From Harmothoe impar (Eukaryota; Annelida; Polychaeta; Phyllodocida; Polynoidae), in contig OX381705.1 in NCBI GenBank assembly GCA_947462335.1, forward strand, positions 36,913,570 through 36,977,569: a DNA stretch of 64,000 nucleotides. Direction: 5' to 3'. Made by a program: the position numbers and the translations under genes. Below the pieces are notes generated by a model. The model worked only from the letters and a program-made list of their open reading frames with translations. It was not told the origin of the DNA and ran no database searches. Within the stretch, counting starts at the first letter, position 1; each line of letters starts with the position of its first letter. Shown piece after piece: positions 46,732 to 60,601 of the stretch.

Positions 46732-47620
46732 CTAAACGTGTGGCGTGAAGGTTAAGGTGAGCTGGTCGGGGAGGCTGGATCCCCTGTCAAGGTGTGCGGC
46801 GGGCGGGGATGCCTGCACCGCGGGTGGCTGATGTCGGTGACCGTCCTCAGGCCCTGGGTGAGGCGTGATGTAGGAGCGCCAGCTAGTGAAACTTCCGCAG
46901 CGGTTTGTGTATGGCTGTAGAGTGACCAGGCACTAAGTGTTACACTGGTGGATACCCCTCCGGCGGGGAGGTGGGTAGTAGTATGTAGTATAAGGACACA
47001 CAGGGCACTGGTGTAGTCAGTTTACCTATGGCACCTGTGTAGTAGCTGGTGGTGTCGGGGTAGGTAGACTCCTGGATCCCACTCTGACTCCCACCTTCAG
47101 CTGCAGTGCTTGTTAAAAACGCGCGTTGCCAATTTCAGAGAAACCAGTGTGGCTCATCCCCTACTTTTACAAAATATGTATCCAACAGAAGTGAATTGCC
47201 GAGTACTACTCATCGACGTCCAAGGGGCGTCCTGATTGGTCGGTGCGCTAGCAGAGACAGTATCATTGAAATAAGGTGGGCGCTGATTGGCCGGGCGCTG
47301 GCCAATGTTGACTCTGCTTCTGTGGGGTCGGTGAGTGACAGCCGGGCAAGTTTCTGTCATCTCCACTCGTTCAATGTTGAACTCATGCTCAAACAGAGTC
47401 GAGGCGAAGAGCAAGCGTACACTTCACACGTTCGGTGGCGAGCGCAAACTGCCGCCGATGGCGAGAGCAAATGATGGAAGCGCATCGATCGTCGACGCAG
47501 GAAGCGCGGGAAAACGGGCAAAAAGTCGTCTGCTCCAGGCAGCAAACGCAGTGTGTGGCACGGAGCGGCGTCTGGTGGCCAACCTGTTGACAATCATGCC
47601 GAGTAGTGTGTAACGAGCTG
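46732..47620 (-). promoter_or_regulatory. Dmrt upstream region, CpG-rich, three CCAAT boxes
   Basis: On the gene strand, CCAAT boxes lie at 47235-47239 and 47286-47290 (plus-strand ATTGG), with a third on the opposite strand at 47302-47306, roughly 500-575 bp upstream of the ATG. The DNA is CpG-rich from 47100 to 47600. No convincing TATA box lies downstream of the boxes. The transcription start is not determined. Frames of up to 122 codons on the plus strand are unrecognised. Confidence 0.4.
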
Positions 47621-49651
47621 ACAAGACGTTAGATGGTAGTGTTATATAGGCGTCTAGCTGGATGCATTATCAACCAATGAGATAATTCCCTGGCCTTCAC
47701 TGCGGAATTTTTAGGGTGCATTATGTAACAGCCTGTACCCATTGTGATTGCTGTATCAGTGCTTATCTCGCCGGTTACCAGATCAAGCAATGGATGCGCC
47801 CACAGGGCGACCAGACTGACCCCTATAAGAAGCACTTATTGGTGACTGGGCTTAAGGCTTCTACTGTAACTATGTCCATAGCTGTACATGCGTTAAAAAG
47901 TGTCCTGTCTAATGTTCGCCGCAAGCACGCCCTTCTCAGCATGCCCACTGTGCAATGTGATACACGCAGCACACAAAGGAACGTGAACACTATGACTTCA
48001 GTAAAACCCCCAAATTCACCACTACCCCTACATAATACATACATACATGCATTACATGTAACCAGACGGGAATCCCCTGTGTACATACCCGATTTAGAGT
48101 TTATGTAAACCATAGGGGACGGCGACATTAGATCCATATAATATGATTACCAAGTGCAATATCTTTAATAGTGTCCTCAAATATATACCGTTGTGATGAG
48201 AATAGGGGAGGTATAGAGTAACAAGTAGTTCTAGTGCCACTGGATTAAGCAGGCTGTCGTAAGCCATATACAGGGCCCACCCATCAGTAAACAAATCCTA
48301 AATAACCAGAAAAACAACACCTGAGACAGGCATACTGAAATGAGTCACTACAGGCTCCATTTCCCCTCGCACTGTATGTAGTATTTAACGTAGCATATAC
48401 TTTATATATGTTCTTTATACATATAGATGCATTGCATCGTGATTTGTATATTGACAAACACTCATGGCTACACAACAACAAGACAAACTCGAATTTCACC
48501 CTAAACATGTATTATGTATGTGCGCTCATCTCAGGACTATGACATATTCCTATTATTGTCTCGAAATCAGACGCATAGTTTGAAATTTACATAGTTTGAT
48601 GATACCCAATGCATGAAAAAGTTCGAATGATATTCCTCTATATGCGTTCAGTTTAACACTTGTTAAACTAATACAACTAGTAAGGACATATTTCCCCATG
48701 TGTGTTATCATCCCGGGGCTATCTTTACTATAGTAACTATATGCATACATCACTCCAAATTTGGTACCCTTATAACTGCTGGAAATTCTGAAAAATGTAC
48801 CCCTTAGGAAGAGATTTTTTGTGGGGAAAACTCTTTCACGGGTGATTGCCTGAAACATCCAAATAGAGTTAGATTTTACAGGGGAAATCCAGGAAAATTT
48901 ATCATTTTTAAAGCAATATTATCAGAAAAGCACCCCTTTTCCTGTCAAAAGATGGCCTTAATGAAAGAAGAAACACATATCATGATCTGGTTAATGTTAT
49001 TGAAATTCCCAACGATGTGCTCTAAAAAGGTACCCCTTTGACCCAAAATGATCAAAAAGGTACTCCTTAGAGAGGGCCTGCATGCGTAGTTGGCAGCGCC
49101 CAGAGGGTCCCTTTTCCTTCAGTTTATGTATGCACATAGTAACCAAAAGTCAAGTAGTGGACCCCCCTGGGTTATCATAGATATTGTAACCTATTGTGCC
49201 CAAGGTGAATTTAGCTGCTTTATACATAATGTGTAAACAAATGAGAGCAGACGTCATATATTGGATAGCTCTAATACAGAAGGCAATAGTTTACATTGAC
49301 CCTATTTACTACAGTAATGCTCATAACAAGTATGTATACATTATACAGAAGTACATGCTAGAGATCCCGGCACACATCCAGTCATTATTTGTTGTATGAT
49401 TATACAGTTCAAAGGTAGCGCACTTTCCTGTGATGATAGCCTCTTCCTGAAGATGGTATTTTGCTCTGACACCTTGACCTCCTTGATCTTGATACATATG
49501 AATAGACTAGCAAGTTGATACACGGCACCCTTCACTTTGATGAACTCTTTGAGCTCTGGCGGAAACAAGATTAAAGTCCACCAGTTTATGTGCCTAATCT
49601 AGGTAATAGATGCCACGAAAGGCGTTGATAAGAAGTGATATGGAGGATGTA
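47621..49651. other. Upstream gene-free stretch
   Basis: No gene is recognised. 48760-49075 has ACCCCTTT and GGTACC words at several places that recall the repeat at 8780-8910, but boundaries are unclear. Confidence 0.3.
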
Positions 49652-50501
49652 CACAGAAAAAATCCAGAGTTGGCAAAGCTGGCACTGCCTTGTCAATTTG
49701 ACAAGGAAAGGGGTTGTCAAGCCAAACTCTTCAGTTAGAGGACCCTACTATAGCTCCACCTGGTACATGCCAGCGCTAAACTTGTCTGGAAGTTACTCAC
49801 CATTTCCCCTGCAGGTGGCCATTGTCTAGCATAAATGTGTACCCTTGGGAATAAATTGATTAATTCCCACCTTAATATGATACTGAGTATTACCATACCT
49901 ATATGTTAATATGGAGAATTCTGTAAAGTATCTAGGGAAAACATAAGATAATGTAAAAAAAATGCATGGTTTTGGCATTAAAGAAATAGATGATAGGTGT
50001 AGAGTGAACACACCTCTTTTCTGTCATTCACCAGGGCAGAAGTAGGTACATGTCCCTTCTACTGGTATGATCCACACATATGCCTATAGTCCATTGCTGA
50101 TGAGTAGCCTATCCTCAGTAAAGACTTGGTGATACATTATGTGAACCCTTCAATGGTGGCACTAGTGTATTTAATATCACTTCTATATGTGGTTATCTAT
50201 TTAAACAAATTGATAAAATAATCTTGTCATCTGGAACGAGACCAAACTAATACATTTGAAACCCTAGACCTACCACCCTTATGCAATGATGAGCCCCAGC
50301 TGTGGCTAATCTAGGCCTGCATCAACTATCTTAGTTTGACAACCTTGACAAGTCTAGGGTCGTCTTGTGGGATGGTAACCTGGTAGCTTGTCAGTTTGAC
50401 GAGTTGAAGCTAGTTGATTCTATGCTGTTCACTTAGAAGACCCTAGGGTCGTCCTGTAAGACGACCTTATGGACTCCAGAGCTGTCCAGAGTTTTTCAGT
50501 G
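49652..50501 (-). mobile_element. 845-bp family, copy 5
   Basis: Full-length, flanked by TA (49650, 50502). It starts CACAGAAAAAATCCAGAGT and ends GTCCAGAGTTTTTCAGTG. It aligns throughout with copies 3 and 6. Non-coding. Confidence 0.92.
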
Positions 50502-50503
50502 TA

Positions 50504-51089
50504 GTGTTGATATCCTCCCATGTATCATTAATTACATTCTGGTAGAATATAGTGATGTTTAAATGTCTTACATATAGAATGATATTCATGTACCGTGTAG
50601 ATAAATATTTTCCAATAGACGCCTGTCAGGCTTTTAGAAAAGAGTGGAATTACACAGGTATGTGGATATTCTGAGAACCGGGTATCACCGCCCTAGAGTT
50701 GTCGTCTCTATGTGTACTGGTGTCTCCAGTGGGGGTGACTTTGCATTTCACACCTGGACTGCCCTAGTCAGGGGTCGAGGTAGAGCCGGGGGTCGGCCTC
50801 GGGGGGTGGGGAGACACGGTGACTTCTCATTGAGCATGCGGACCACATACACCAGGTCAGTATAATATCTGACGGAGAACAGGGGGAACAGCCCCTTCTT
50901 AGACTATCATCTGCCTTTAGTTGTCATCACTGCTTCTAGCTTTGCTCTGGATTTCAGCATTATTGAGTGCATTGGCCTTGCCACCTGTCTGTCTATTTTG
51001 ATATTGGTATTTAATTGTTACTATTATGTATATCTTTATCAAATTGTTCAAATTGAGGCTCAATATGGATATCCTTCAATCAATTCTAT
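50504..51089. other. Gene-free spacer between two transposon copies
   Basis: The region is 586 bp. 50640-50870 is moderately GC-rich with a 73-codon frame, which is not recognised. Confidence 0.3.
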
Positions 51090-51914
51090 CAAACCTGGCA
51101 CTGCCTTGTCAATTTGACAAGGAAAGGGCCTGGCAAGCAAAAGTCTTCAGTTAGAAGACCCAACTAGCCCCACCTAGTACATGCCAGCCCTAAACTTGTC
51201 TAGAAGTTACTCACCATTTCCCCTGCAGGTGGCCATTGTTTAGCATAAATATGTATCCTTGGGAATAAATTGATTAATTCCTATCTTAATATAATACTGA
51301 GTATTGCCATACCTATATGTTAATATGGAGAATTCTGTGAAGTATCTAGTGAAAAAGTAAGATAATGTAAAGAATGCATGGTCTTGGCAGCATTAAGGGA
51401 AAAGGTGATAGGTGTAGAGTGAACACACCTCTTTTTTGTTATTCACCAGGGCAGAAGTAGGCACATGTCCCTGCCACTGGTAATCCACACATATGCCTAC
51501 AGTCCATTGCTCATGAGTAGCCTATCCTCGGTAAAGACTTGGTGATACATTATGTGAACCCTTGGTGGCACTAGTGTATTAAATATCACTTCTATATATG
51601 TGGTTATGTATTTAAACAAATTGATAAAGTAATCTTGTCATCTGGAACCAGACCAAACTCATACATTTGAAACCCTTGACCTACCACCCTTATGCAATGA
51701 TGACCCTCAGCTGTGGCTAATCTAGGCCTGCATCAACTATCTTAGTTTGACGACCTTGACAAGTCTAGGGTCGTCTTGTGGGATGGTAACCTGGTAGGTT
51801 GTCGTCAATTTGACAAATTGAAGCTGTTAATTCTATGTTGTTCACTTAGAAGACCCTAGGGTCGTCCTGTAAGACGACCTTATGGACTCCAGAGCTCTCC
51901 AGAGTTTTTCAGTG
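51090..51914 (-). mobile_element. 845-bp family, copy 6 (left end truncated)
   Basis: It begins at AAACCTGGCACTGCCTTGTC, lacking the terminal CACAGAAAAAATCCAGAG, and ends CTCCAGAGTTTTTCAGTG. The body aligns with copies 3 and 5. Non-coding. Confidence 0.88.
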
Positions 51915-52053
51915 CGCATGTCAGTCTGTATGTCTGTCTCTTTCTGTCACCACCCCCTGTAACTAATAAATGAACACTTCCTTCCTCCTTTTGGCTTCCT
52001 ACACTCAAAAAATAAAGTCGTCTGCATATTACTCTATGTGACAAGGTAGCGGT

Positions 52054-52312
52054 AAAAAAAAGGTTTGTTTCCAGTCACCTGACCGAGTCTACCAAGGCGG
52101 AAATGGCGATTCAAAAAAAAAGATACCGGAATATCAGACAATGGTGGACCCACAGGGGAAATCTTGGGGGTCTGGGCCCCACCCCTGCTGGATTAAAAAA
52201 GAAATTCTAATGAAATACTCAGGAATTCACGGTAATCACAGGTCTTTAGGGTAGGAAGCCAAAAAACTAAAACAAAAAAAAACCATGTTACTGGAAACAA
52301 ACCTCTTTTTTT
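52054..52312. mobile_element. 259-bp MITE, TIR AAAAAAAGGTTTGTTTCC
   Basis: AAAAAAAAGGTTTGTTTCCAG on the left (52054 onward) mirrors CTGGAAACAAACCTCTTTTT on the right. The subterminal part CACCTGACCGAGTC resembles CAACCCGACCCTAG in the 5366 element, so the two are relatives. No coding frame. Confidence 0.7.
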
Positions 52313-53160
52313 GGCCTAAGTCGTAATAGGGTTAGTCATTTTGACTAAGGCATTAGTTTTTCCTTCTTTTTTTGACTAATGTGCCTATGACGAACCTGGG
52401 ATAGCCACTACTGACTATCTGTCGTGCTGCCTGTCTGTCTCTATTTGTCTCTGTCTCTGCGGCTCCCTACATATGTCGCTTTCTGTGCGTCTCTGTCAGT
52501 CTGCTGTCTCTGTCTGCATGGCACAGCCGTGTTCCTGTACATTTTTTAACACCCCTTGTTCATCCCTCTGTCTGCCCTGATCGTCATTCGGTCCGCGCGC
52601 CCCTTAACACCTGGGTATTTGCGTGTCCCGTTAATCGGCCCTACCGTGCACACACCCTCTGCAGGAGAAGACACCCTCCTACCCCTCAATGTGGCCGTTT
52701 GTTTTGCAGGTGCGTGGCCTGTACAGTATTACCCCGACCACCGCATGTGTCTTGTATGTAAATGATTGGTGTCTTGTATGTTCAGGGGCCAGAAAACACG
52801 AGCGTCGTGTACCGGCAAGGACCCTACGGCTTGACAGATGAGAGGTACTTTTTATGGCCGTGGTTTATTTACAAATATGCTTCTGGAGGGCAAACCCAAA
52901 AAAAACAGAATAAAGACTCTCATTACAGTCATATCTATTCTGTGCCCCTGGCATCTGCATACTTAGTAACTTCACACCATTGGGCAGATCATCCTTCGCT
53001 TAGCGAGACAACAGAGACACACGGGGTCGAGACACGTCGTGCATTATTGTGTGCGGGTTAATGTGTCGGAGTCGTATATCCAGAGGATACCTTGTGCTTT
53101 ATCTATGTACGTTTTGATGACAGATGCATACATGCATGCAGCTTATTGCCCTACACACAC

Positions 53161-53163
<3 letters not shown>
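52313..53163. other. Gene-free stretch
   Basis: A CTGTCT-rich patch (52420-52520) is simple sequence. 52777-52839 looks like a 62-nt exon-like segment (GTTCAG| ... GAGAG|GTACTT), but nothing supports a gene. Confidence 0.3.
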
Positions 53164-53239
<76 letters not shown>

Positions 53240-53345
53240 TTCAATTTTTACATGCCCCTACATGTTAGCTTAAAACAGCAGAGCTTCCATAATAGTACAT
53301 ATGTCTCACAGAGGTCCAAGTGGCCGACTCATGGTCACTTTACCC

Positions 53346-53413
<68 letters not shown>
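53164..53413. repeat. Two (TA)n tracts
   Basis: TA runs at 53164-53232 and 53349-53413 are separated by 116 bp of unique sequence. Tyr-Ile frames over them are artefacts. Confidence 0.97.
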
Positions 53414-53419
<6 letters not shown>

Positions 53420-53917
53420 CATACAGCTGTATTATGTATGCAATGGGTAATATACTGCATAAATGTGCCTATATATTTGTCAATACGGAGACACATGCAC
53501 AAACAGACAAAGGAATAGGCAGAGTACATGCACCTTATTAAGATAAAGAAATCCCGCCAAGCCACACAAAGGCGGATCCAGACCCAGTGACAAGAGGATC
53601 GACGCACCTCCCTGTGTCCAACACCCAAAATGGCGCCGAGGCTGATACGACGAGTCAATAGGCTAATACCCACTGAGGCCAGATCGAAACTCAAGACCGG
53701 TTTGGGTTTGTTTTTAAACCATTGTTTTACTGGTGTCAATAATGGGGTTCAGCATGTAGGAGTTTAGGATTAAAGAGTTGAAGGTGGGACGGTACAGGTA
53801 CATGTATATGTATAGGTGCGGTAGGTTGGGAATGTAGATCACGTCAATGGATCAACTGAATATTGTACACAGACAGGTACATTCTTACTCTCGAAAAGGA
53901 ACGAGTTTTACTGCCTC

Positions 53918-54611
53918 CCCAGTAAACACACCAACGTAGCTCAGACGTAAATCTACGTTCTGTTGGGGTCTGAACTACGTAGTTATACAAGGTTTATGAA
54001 CGTCAGAACATTAAGGTGTATTTACCTGTCACAAACCTACAGGTTTGATTTACGTTTATCAACGTAAATAAATAGTCTGATAATAATACTTCACACTATA
54101 ATGAAATATTTGGAAACGGTTTCAAATACACCACAAAAATTCCCTAACATTCCAGCGTATCATGTATTTACGCAATACATCAACATAACTCGAAGCATTT
54201 ACGAATTTGTCCTCATGCATGCAGGCTTGAACTCTCAACCTTCAGATCCAAAGTCCCAATCTCTACTGTATGAGCTAGCGGGCCATGTGCTGTAATCGCT
54301 TCATGGTGCAGTAATATTTTGATAATTGGAAAACGAAACTTCATTGCCAAGGGTCCCTAAATACTTAGAGATATTCTGTGATTATCTCACTACGTAATTC
54401 AACGTATTTATGACGTAGATTTACTACGTTTAATTACTTCTATATGACGTAAATAAACGTAAATCAGACATAGACGTTGGTTGAACGTAAATAAACCTTA
54501 ACGTTTTGACGTTGAGAAACCTTGCAAAAAAACGTAGCTCAGACCTTTGGTTGGAAAGAAACCTAGGGAAACCTCTGAGCTACGTTGGGGATACGTAGCG
54601 TGTTTACTGGG
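53918..54611. mobile_element. 694-bp element, TIR CCCAGTAAACAC, word ACGTA
   Basis: CCCAGTAAACAC at both ends is followed by AACGTAGCTCAGA (left directly, right after a short insert). CTACGT, ACGTAAAT and complements crowd both subterminal zones (53934-54075; 54390-54600). A tRNA-like unit on the minus strand sits in the centre. No coding frame. The ends recall the CCCAGTGGGCAC ends at 23058. Confidence 0.75.
54220..54287 (-). repeat. tRNA-like sequence (SINE or tRNA pseudogene)
   Basis: Minus strand: A-box-like TAGCTCATACAGTAGAGA and B-box-like GAGTTCAAGCC are spaced as in a tRNA. An anticodon loop CTTTGGA would give TTG (Gln), with one mismatch in the stem. The acceptor stem is poor, so a functional gene is unlikely. 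It lies inside the 53918-54611 element. Confidence 0.5.
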
Positions 54612-54735
54612 TCGTGATGGTAATGATGGGATGTAGCGAAACTTCAAACAGGCCAAACAAAATAAAAACTGGTTTTTAGGTTACATGATCGGAAAATCTG
54701 GGTGGTGCGGTCAGGGCGTGGCAAGCAATTTCAAA

Positions 54736-54990
54736 GGGAGGGGGTAGGGGGTAGGGGGTAGGGGGTAGGGGGTAGGGGGTAGGGGGTAGGGGGTAGGGGG
54801 TAGGGGGTAGGGGGTAGGGGGTAGGGGGTAGGGGGTAGGGGGTAGGGGGTAGGGGGTAGGGGGTAGGGGGTAGGGGGTAGGGGGTAGGGGGTAGGGGGTA
54901 GGGGGTAGGGGGTAGGGGGTAGGGGGTAGGGGGTAGGGGGTAGGGGGTAGGGGGTAGGGGGTAGGGGGTAGGGGGTAGGGGGTAGGGGGG
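54736..54990 (+). repeat. (TAGGGGG)n heptamer array, about 35 copies
   Basis: From 54745 to 54990 the 7-bp unit TAGGGGG is repeated almost without error. Every unit carries a run of five G, so the plus strand could form G-quadruplexes. Long Pro-Tyr-Pro-Leu frames on the minus strand are artefacts of the 21-nt period. The unit differs from the TTAGGG telomere repeat and the site is internal. Confidence 0.98.
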
Positions 54991-55129
54991 TATGGCCAAT
55001 TTCGACATTTCTTTGGCATGACCTTTTAGGTTTTTAGGTGGGGGGGCATAGACATATGGGTAGGACTTTATTTCTTTAATTTTCTAATCACCGGTACTTC
55101 AATTCACACATCAAAGGGAACGGAAAATA

Positions 55130-56024
55130 CACTGCAAAAAAGGTGCTTAGGTTTTTAACATGTTTAGGTCTAAACATGTTTAAAGTCTAAACATATAACT
55201 AGGTTTGTGTCTTTGAATCCTTCTGTTTAGGAACTAAACACTTTTATTCTAAACGCCTAAACAGTTCTATTGAATATGTTTAGATGTTTAGTATTTAAAC
55301 AGTAGGAAAAATCAGTGTTTAGGATGTAAACATGTAGTGTTTAGATCATAGTATATCAAACACATACCAGATGGCAGCTCTGTGGTTAGCTGTAGTTTCT
55401 ATAACCACTTTAATATTATTGTGGATCTAAAGGTGCTTAAATCTGAATTAATTAATTTAAATTGCATGGGATACAAAAGGATGATAATACACATTGCAGG
55501 ATTCAAGGGTTGAATGCTATACCACTATGATTACGATGCAATAAAGATACATCTACTACATAGACACCTCTTTTAAGAACTTTAAGAATGGATAAAGCAA
55601 CATCTTCCCTGAAGGTCTGTTGTGTTGGCTCATGGCGGTGTCCATTTTGAAATAGAGGCCTGTGTGAAATAATGATGCACATATTGCCCTAAGGGGGGGG
55701 AGGGCTGGAAGTCTCTTTAAGACACTATATGGAAATAAAATCATTTATTTAAATATAAATATCTTAACCTAATAATAGTAAACATCTCTAGTCACACCAC
55801 TTTTATCCTTAAAAAGTTGACAGATAAACACAATAATATGCTAAATTCTTGAATTCTAAACACTTCATTGTCCTAAACAGATTGCTTTAAACACATAAAT
55901 GTCTAAGCACTGAGCTAAACCTACTTTTAGTCTAAACATGTTTAGGAACATATTGTGTGGCCAAAAACGGCGCAGATATGTGTTATGGATTGTGTTTAGG
56001 ATCTAAACACCTTTTTTTGCAGTG
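55130..56024. mobile_element. TA/CACTG element, word TAAACA
   Basis: TA flanks both sides (55128, 56025). The ends CACTGCAAAAAAGGTG and CACCTTTTTTTGCAGTG are inverted repeats. CTAAACA/TGTTTAG words are dense at both ends (55145-55345; 55855-56010), with a unique centre. Likely the same family as the element at 8176. Non-coding. Confidence 0.9.
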
Positions 56025-56026
56025 TA

Positions 56027-57543
56027 TGCTTCTAGTCCCAATCTATCACTACCGCCGACTGGGCTTGACAAGGCCTGCTGCTGTATCTAGTACCATGGTT
56101 ACCCTGAGCTCTGACCAATCAGAGGGCAGGGATCCCAGATTGTGACCTCACTTCCTGTGTCATGAAGGGCTCACTCTCACATCAGAGTCTTTGTAGAGCC
56201 ATTGTTGACTTTTATCTCCAATCAGATATTTATTCACACATCAACCAGAACTTGACGTGTGAGCTATTCGGCGCCGCCTCATGGACCAACTCTCCCGTCT
56301 CCTCCCAAAAAGGCCTCACTTTTTTTCAATATTGGGTAAAATGTCTGGGGTCGACCCTATCTTGCCCTATGTATGTGGATGTCCTGGGTGAGAGTCTGTG
56401 CGGTAGGTGAGGGGTGTAGCTACTGGAGTAGGTATGTAGACTGCTGGAGGCTGTCGGGCACCTCACCCAGGGTGGTGCTGGCACGCCGAGGTGTATCTGA
56501 AGCATCATTCAAGCACCTACTTGTAGGCAGAAGTGGAGGATTGCAGAGGACAGGACATTACTCTTTAATCATACATGTTGTACTTTACTCTGATATTTGC
56601 TTTTACACTTCATATTATCGTATCCAAAAAGAGACTCGAGACACTATTTGATGCATTTTAAGGTCATTATCTTTGGTAAATGACTTTATATAGATAACTA
56701 TTTCCCATCCTGCATCTTGTGAAGGGGGGGGGGGGGGGCAAACGATACTCTTATAATAACTCTGCCCCCTCATGTCTAGGATTTCCATGGCTTCCGAGCG
56801 CCCCCGCTTGCAACATCCATGTGAGTCAACCTCAGGACCTTTATGCATGAGCCTCAACCCTCTCTCCTCACACAAAGATCACTTAGCACCATTGTACACC
56901 ATTCCCTCTTAGTTCTACTAATGAGTAGTGACCCTGGTTGTCCAAATGGCGTTTAACTTCTATTACTCACTCACTGAAATATTAGCATACTCCACACTGT
57001 ATCACATAATCACCAGCCCCAGCTCACCACAGCCAGCAATGGCACCTGCTTGCACTAAACTGGCTGCAATGGGTCTCGCTTAAATGCAATGCCTTGAGCC
57101 TGAAGTGTTACCCAGAGATAGCAACCATGGAGATGTATGAGGGGAGGGGGGGGGGGCGGGGAGTGGGACGCCGGACATGAATCAGGGCAGAGATACTTGG
57201 GACTATTTCCCACCCACACTGTAAGTCTCCTCCCCCTGTTTTATACCAATACAAACGCTTGAAGCGTACTGTGGCGCCGCTCCGACCCGCCATCTAGTGG
57301 CTCCTCCATGCACTATTAAACCCAGGTTATCGTAGCCCCCTAATGTCCAGCACTTCCGGGGCAAAAGAGCGGGGTCGACGAGGGCATCAGAGATTTGAGT
57401 AGAAAATATTCCCACTCATAGCAGCCCTATACATCACTGCACTTACAGTTATAGCAGTTACAGTGAGCTACATATTAAGTACAGACTAAACTAACCCTTA
57501 AAGATTAACTAGCGTATTTAAAGTCATCAACTAAAGAATACCT
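56027..57543. other. Gene-free stretch
   Basis: Open frames under 95 codons, none recognised. G runs at 56725-56738 and 57143-57156. Confidence 0.3.
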
Positions 57544-57766
57544 GTGCCTCTACATGGGTAAAAATCGACACGGGCGACACGGCGACACGGCCCTTTTAGG
57601 CCATTTTAAAAATCGACGGACACAGGAAAATTGGGGATAAAAATCGACCCACAGGGGTTTTTCTCTTTGTTCTTATATAGCTAAAAATCGACACAATGCC
57701 ACTGCCCTACTGCTAAAATTCGACCCGGCGACACGGTCAAAATTGCGGGTACCCATGTAGAGGCAC
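57544..57766. mobile_element. 223-bp MITE, TIR GTGCCTCTACATGGGTA
   Basis: Exact 17-bp inverted repeats GTGCCTCTACATGGGTA / TACCCATGTAGAGGCAC. AAAATCGACAC and GCGACACGG words recur inside on both sides. Related words occur in the insertion at 33436-33652. Confidence 0.85.
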
Positions 57767-57835
57767 ATACCTATTTCCCCTATATACGTGGTCGCAATTG
57801 CCATATTTCCCCGCAATTCCGACAAACAAGATCAG

Positions 57836-59190
<1,355 letters not shown>

Positions 59191-59192
59191 TA

Positions 59193-59993
59193 CACTGTTA
59201 CAAATTACCGTTGATTATACAGAGATTCACTGTTAAATTTAACGGTGTATCACCGTTACCCAATATTACGGTGAAATTCCGTAGTATAGAAAATTCAATC
59301 TTTTCCAACTAGGTGGCAGCCTAGTTCCAGAGGAGATTTCTTTGAAGCTTCAACAATGAAAAGTGGACTAAATCTATTAGTAATCAAATAGTTCTCGATG
59401 AAGTTTTTCAATACAGCATCAACATTCTAGTCTAAAACTAAGCTTGATCAAATATTCATAATGAATAAATAATTAACCCTTGTGGGACACCGGCAAGTAG
59501 TTTGGATACCATAGACACCTCTTGTGTGGTAATGAGAAAAATATATATGGATATTACTGGAGTTGTTGTTTAATAACAATCCTAGCATACTCCTGCTTGC
59601 AGATTGTAATGGTAATGTGATATGAGACATTTATCTATGTCTCTTAGTGGTTAATTCATGATAATTATGAATTCCAGTCACAAAGATGTCTTTATCAATT
59701 GGACACGCAGCCAAATCAAACATGGGGAATAATTGTAGTGAATTGAGAACATAATTATGACTATAGAATAATCCGTCTATGCAAATCACTATATAAAAGA
59801 AATAATCCTTAAAAGTTTGAGCCGCTGCAATAGCTAATTAAGCCTCTTTAGTCATTGTTAAAGATAACGGTGAAAACCCGTATACAATTACGGTGACATC
59901 TAAAAAACGGTGACCCTAAAATAAATAGTGAAAGCTTGGCATCCATTGTTGCCAGTGAATCACCGTTTTTTCTACGGGGGATTTTTAACAGTG
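59193..59993. mobile_element. TA/CACTG element, word ACGGTGAA, copy 2
   Basis: TA flanks both sides (59191, 59994). The left end is CACTGTTACAAATTACCGTT and the right end is GATTTTTAACAGTG. ACGGTGAAA, TCACCGTT and variants lie near both ends. It aligns with the longer copy at 32824, which has extra insertions. Non-coding. Confidence 0.88.
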
Positions 59994-60211
59994 TATGCCT
60001 TCAACAAGGATGAACACAATGGCAAGATGATAAGGACGCATGTGTAAAGAAATAGAGCATAATGTGCGATGATATCTGTATATATAAATCTGTCAGAGAT
60101 TCCCAAGTAGCAAACACAGTGTGGCCCCATGTGGGGCTACAGCGGGCTCCCGATGTGGCCCTGAAAATCCCAGGTGCTGCTAATTAATGCAGCCATGCTG
60201 AATCATAGGGT

Positions 60212-60601
60212 GGGGCTCCACTAACCGATTTTGTTCTCAGATCGGGGCCATTCTCACGAATCTGGCTCAGTTATATAGGCTACCATGACAATGATATAAA
60301 GTAGACAGGCACTATGTTTACAAATGATGTCCTTGTTTATAAACAATGTGGAAAATAGAATTGCCAAGGCTATGTAACACAATTTAAGTCCTGATTTAAG
60401 CCCCGATTTGGGCATCCAATCGAATATCAAACAGGTTTGATTTTCATTTATCTGATGCTTCCCCATTCAAAGGGCTCTAATCGGCCGATTTATGCACAAT
60501 AACAGATAGGAAATTTGTGTTTGTTTTGACTTGATCAGACTGTAAAGACCTCTATGATCGGTTTGTGAGAATGACCCAAAAAATCGGCTAGTGGAGTCCC
60601 A
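60212..60601. mobile_element. 390-bp element, TIR CTCCACTARCCGATTTT
   Basis: GGGGCTCCACTAACCGATTTT on the left mirrors AAATCGGCTAGTGGAGTCCC on the right. GGCCATTCTCACGAAT versus GGGTCATTCTCACAAAC continues the inverted match further in. The interior repeats GATTTAAG and CCGATT words. Non-coding. Confidence 0.7.

Noticed and set aside
52762..53061. 99-codon frame with a micro-exon-like start
   Set aside because: Splice-like borders exist by chance in this length of DNA, and the encoded sequence is unrecognised and runs into simple repeats.
54736..54990. Telomere
   Set aside because: The unit is TAGGGGG, not TTAGGG, and unique DNA continues on both sides.
54676..55019. Long Pro-Tyr-Pro-Leu open frames on the minus strand
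   Set aside because: They are produced by the TAGGGGG heptamer array; no start context, splice sites or unique flanks support a protein.
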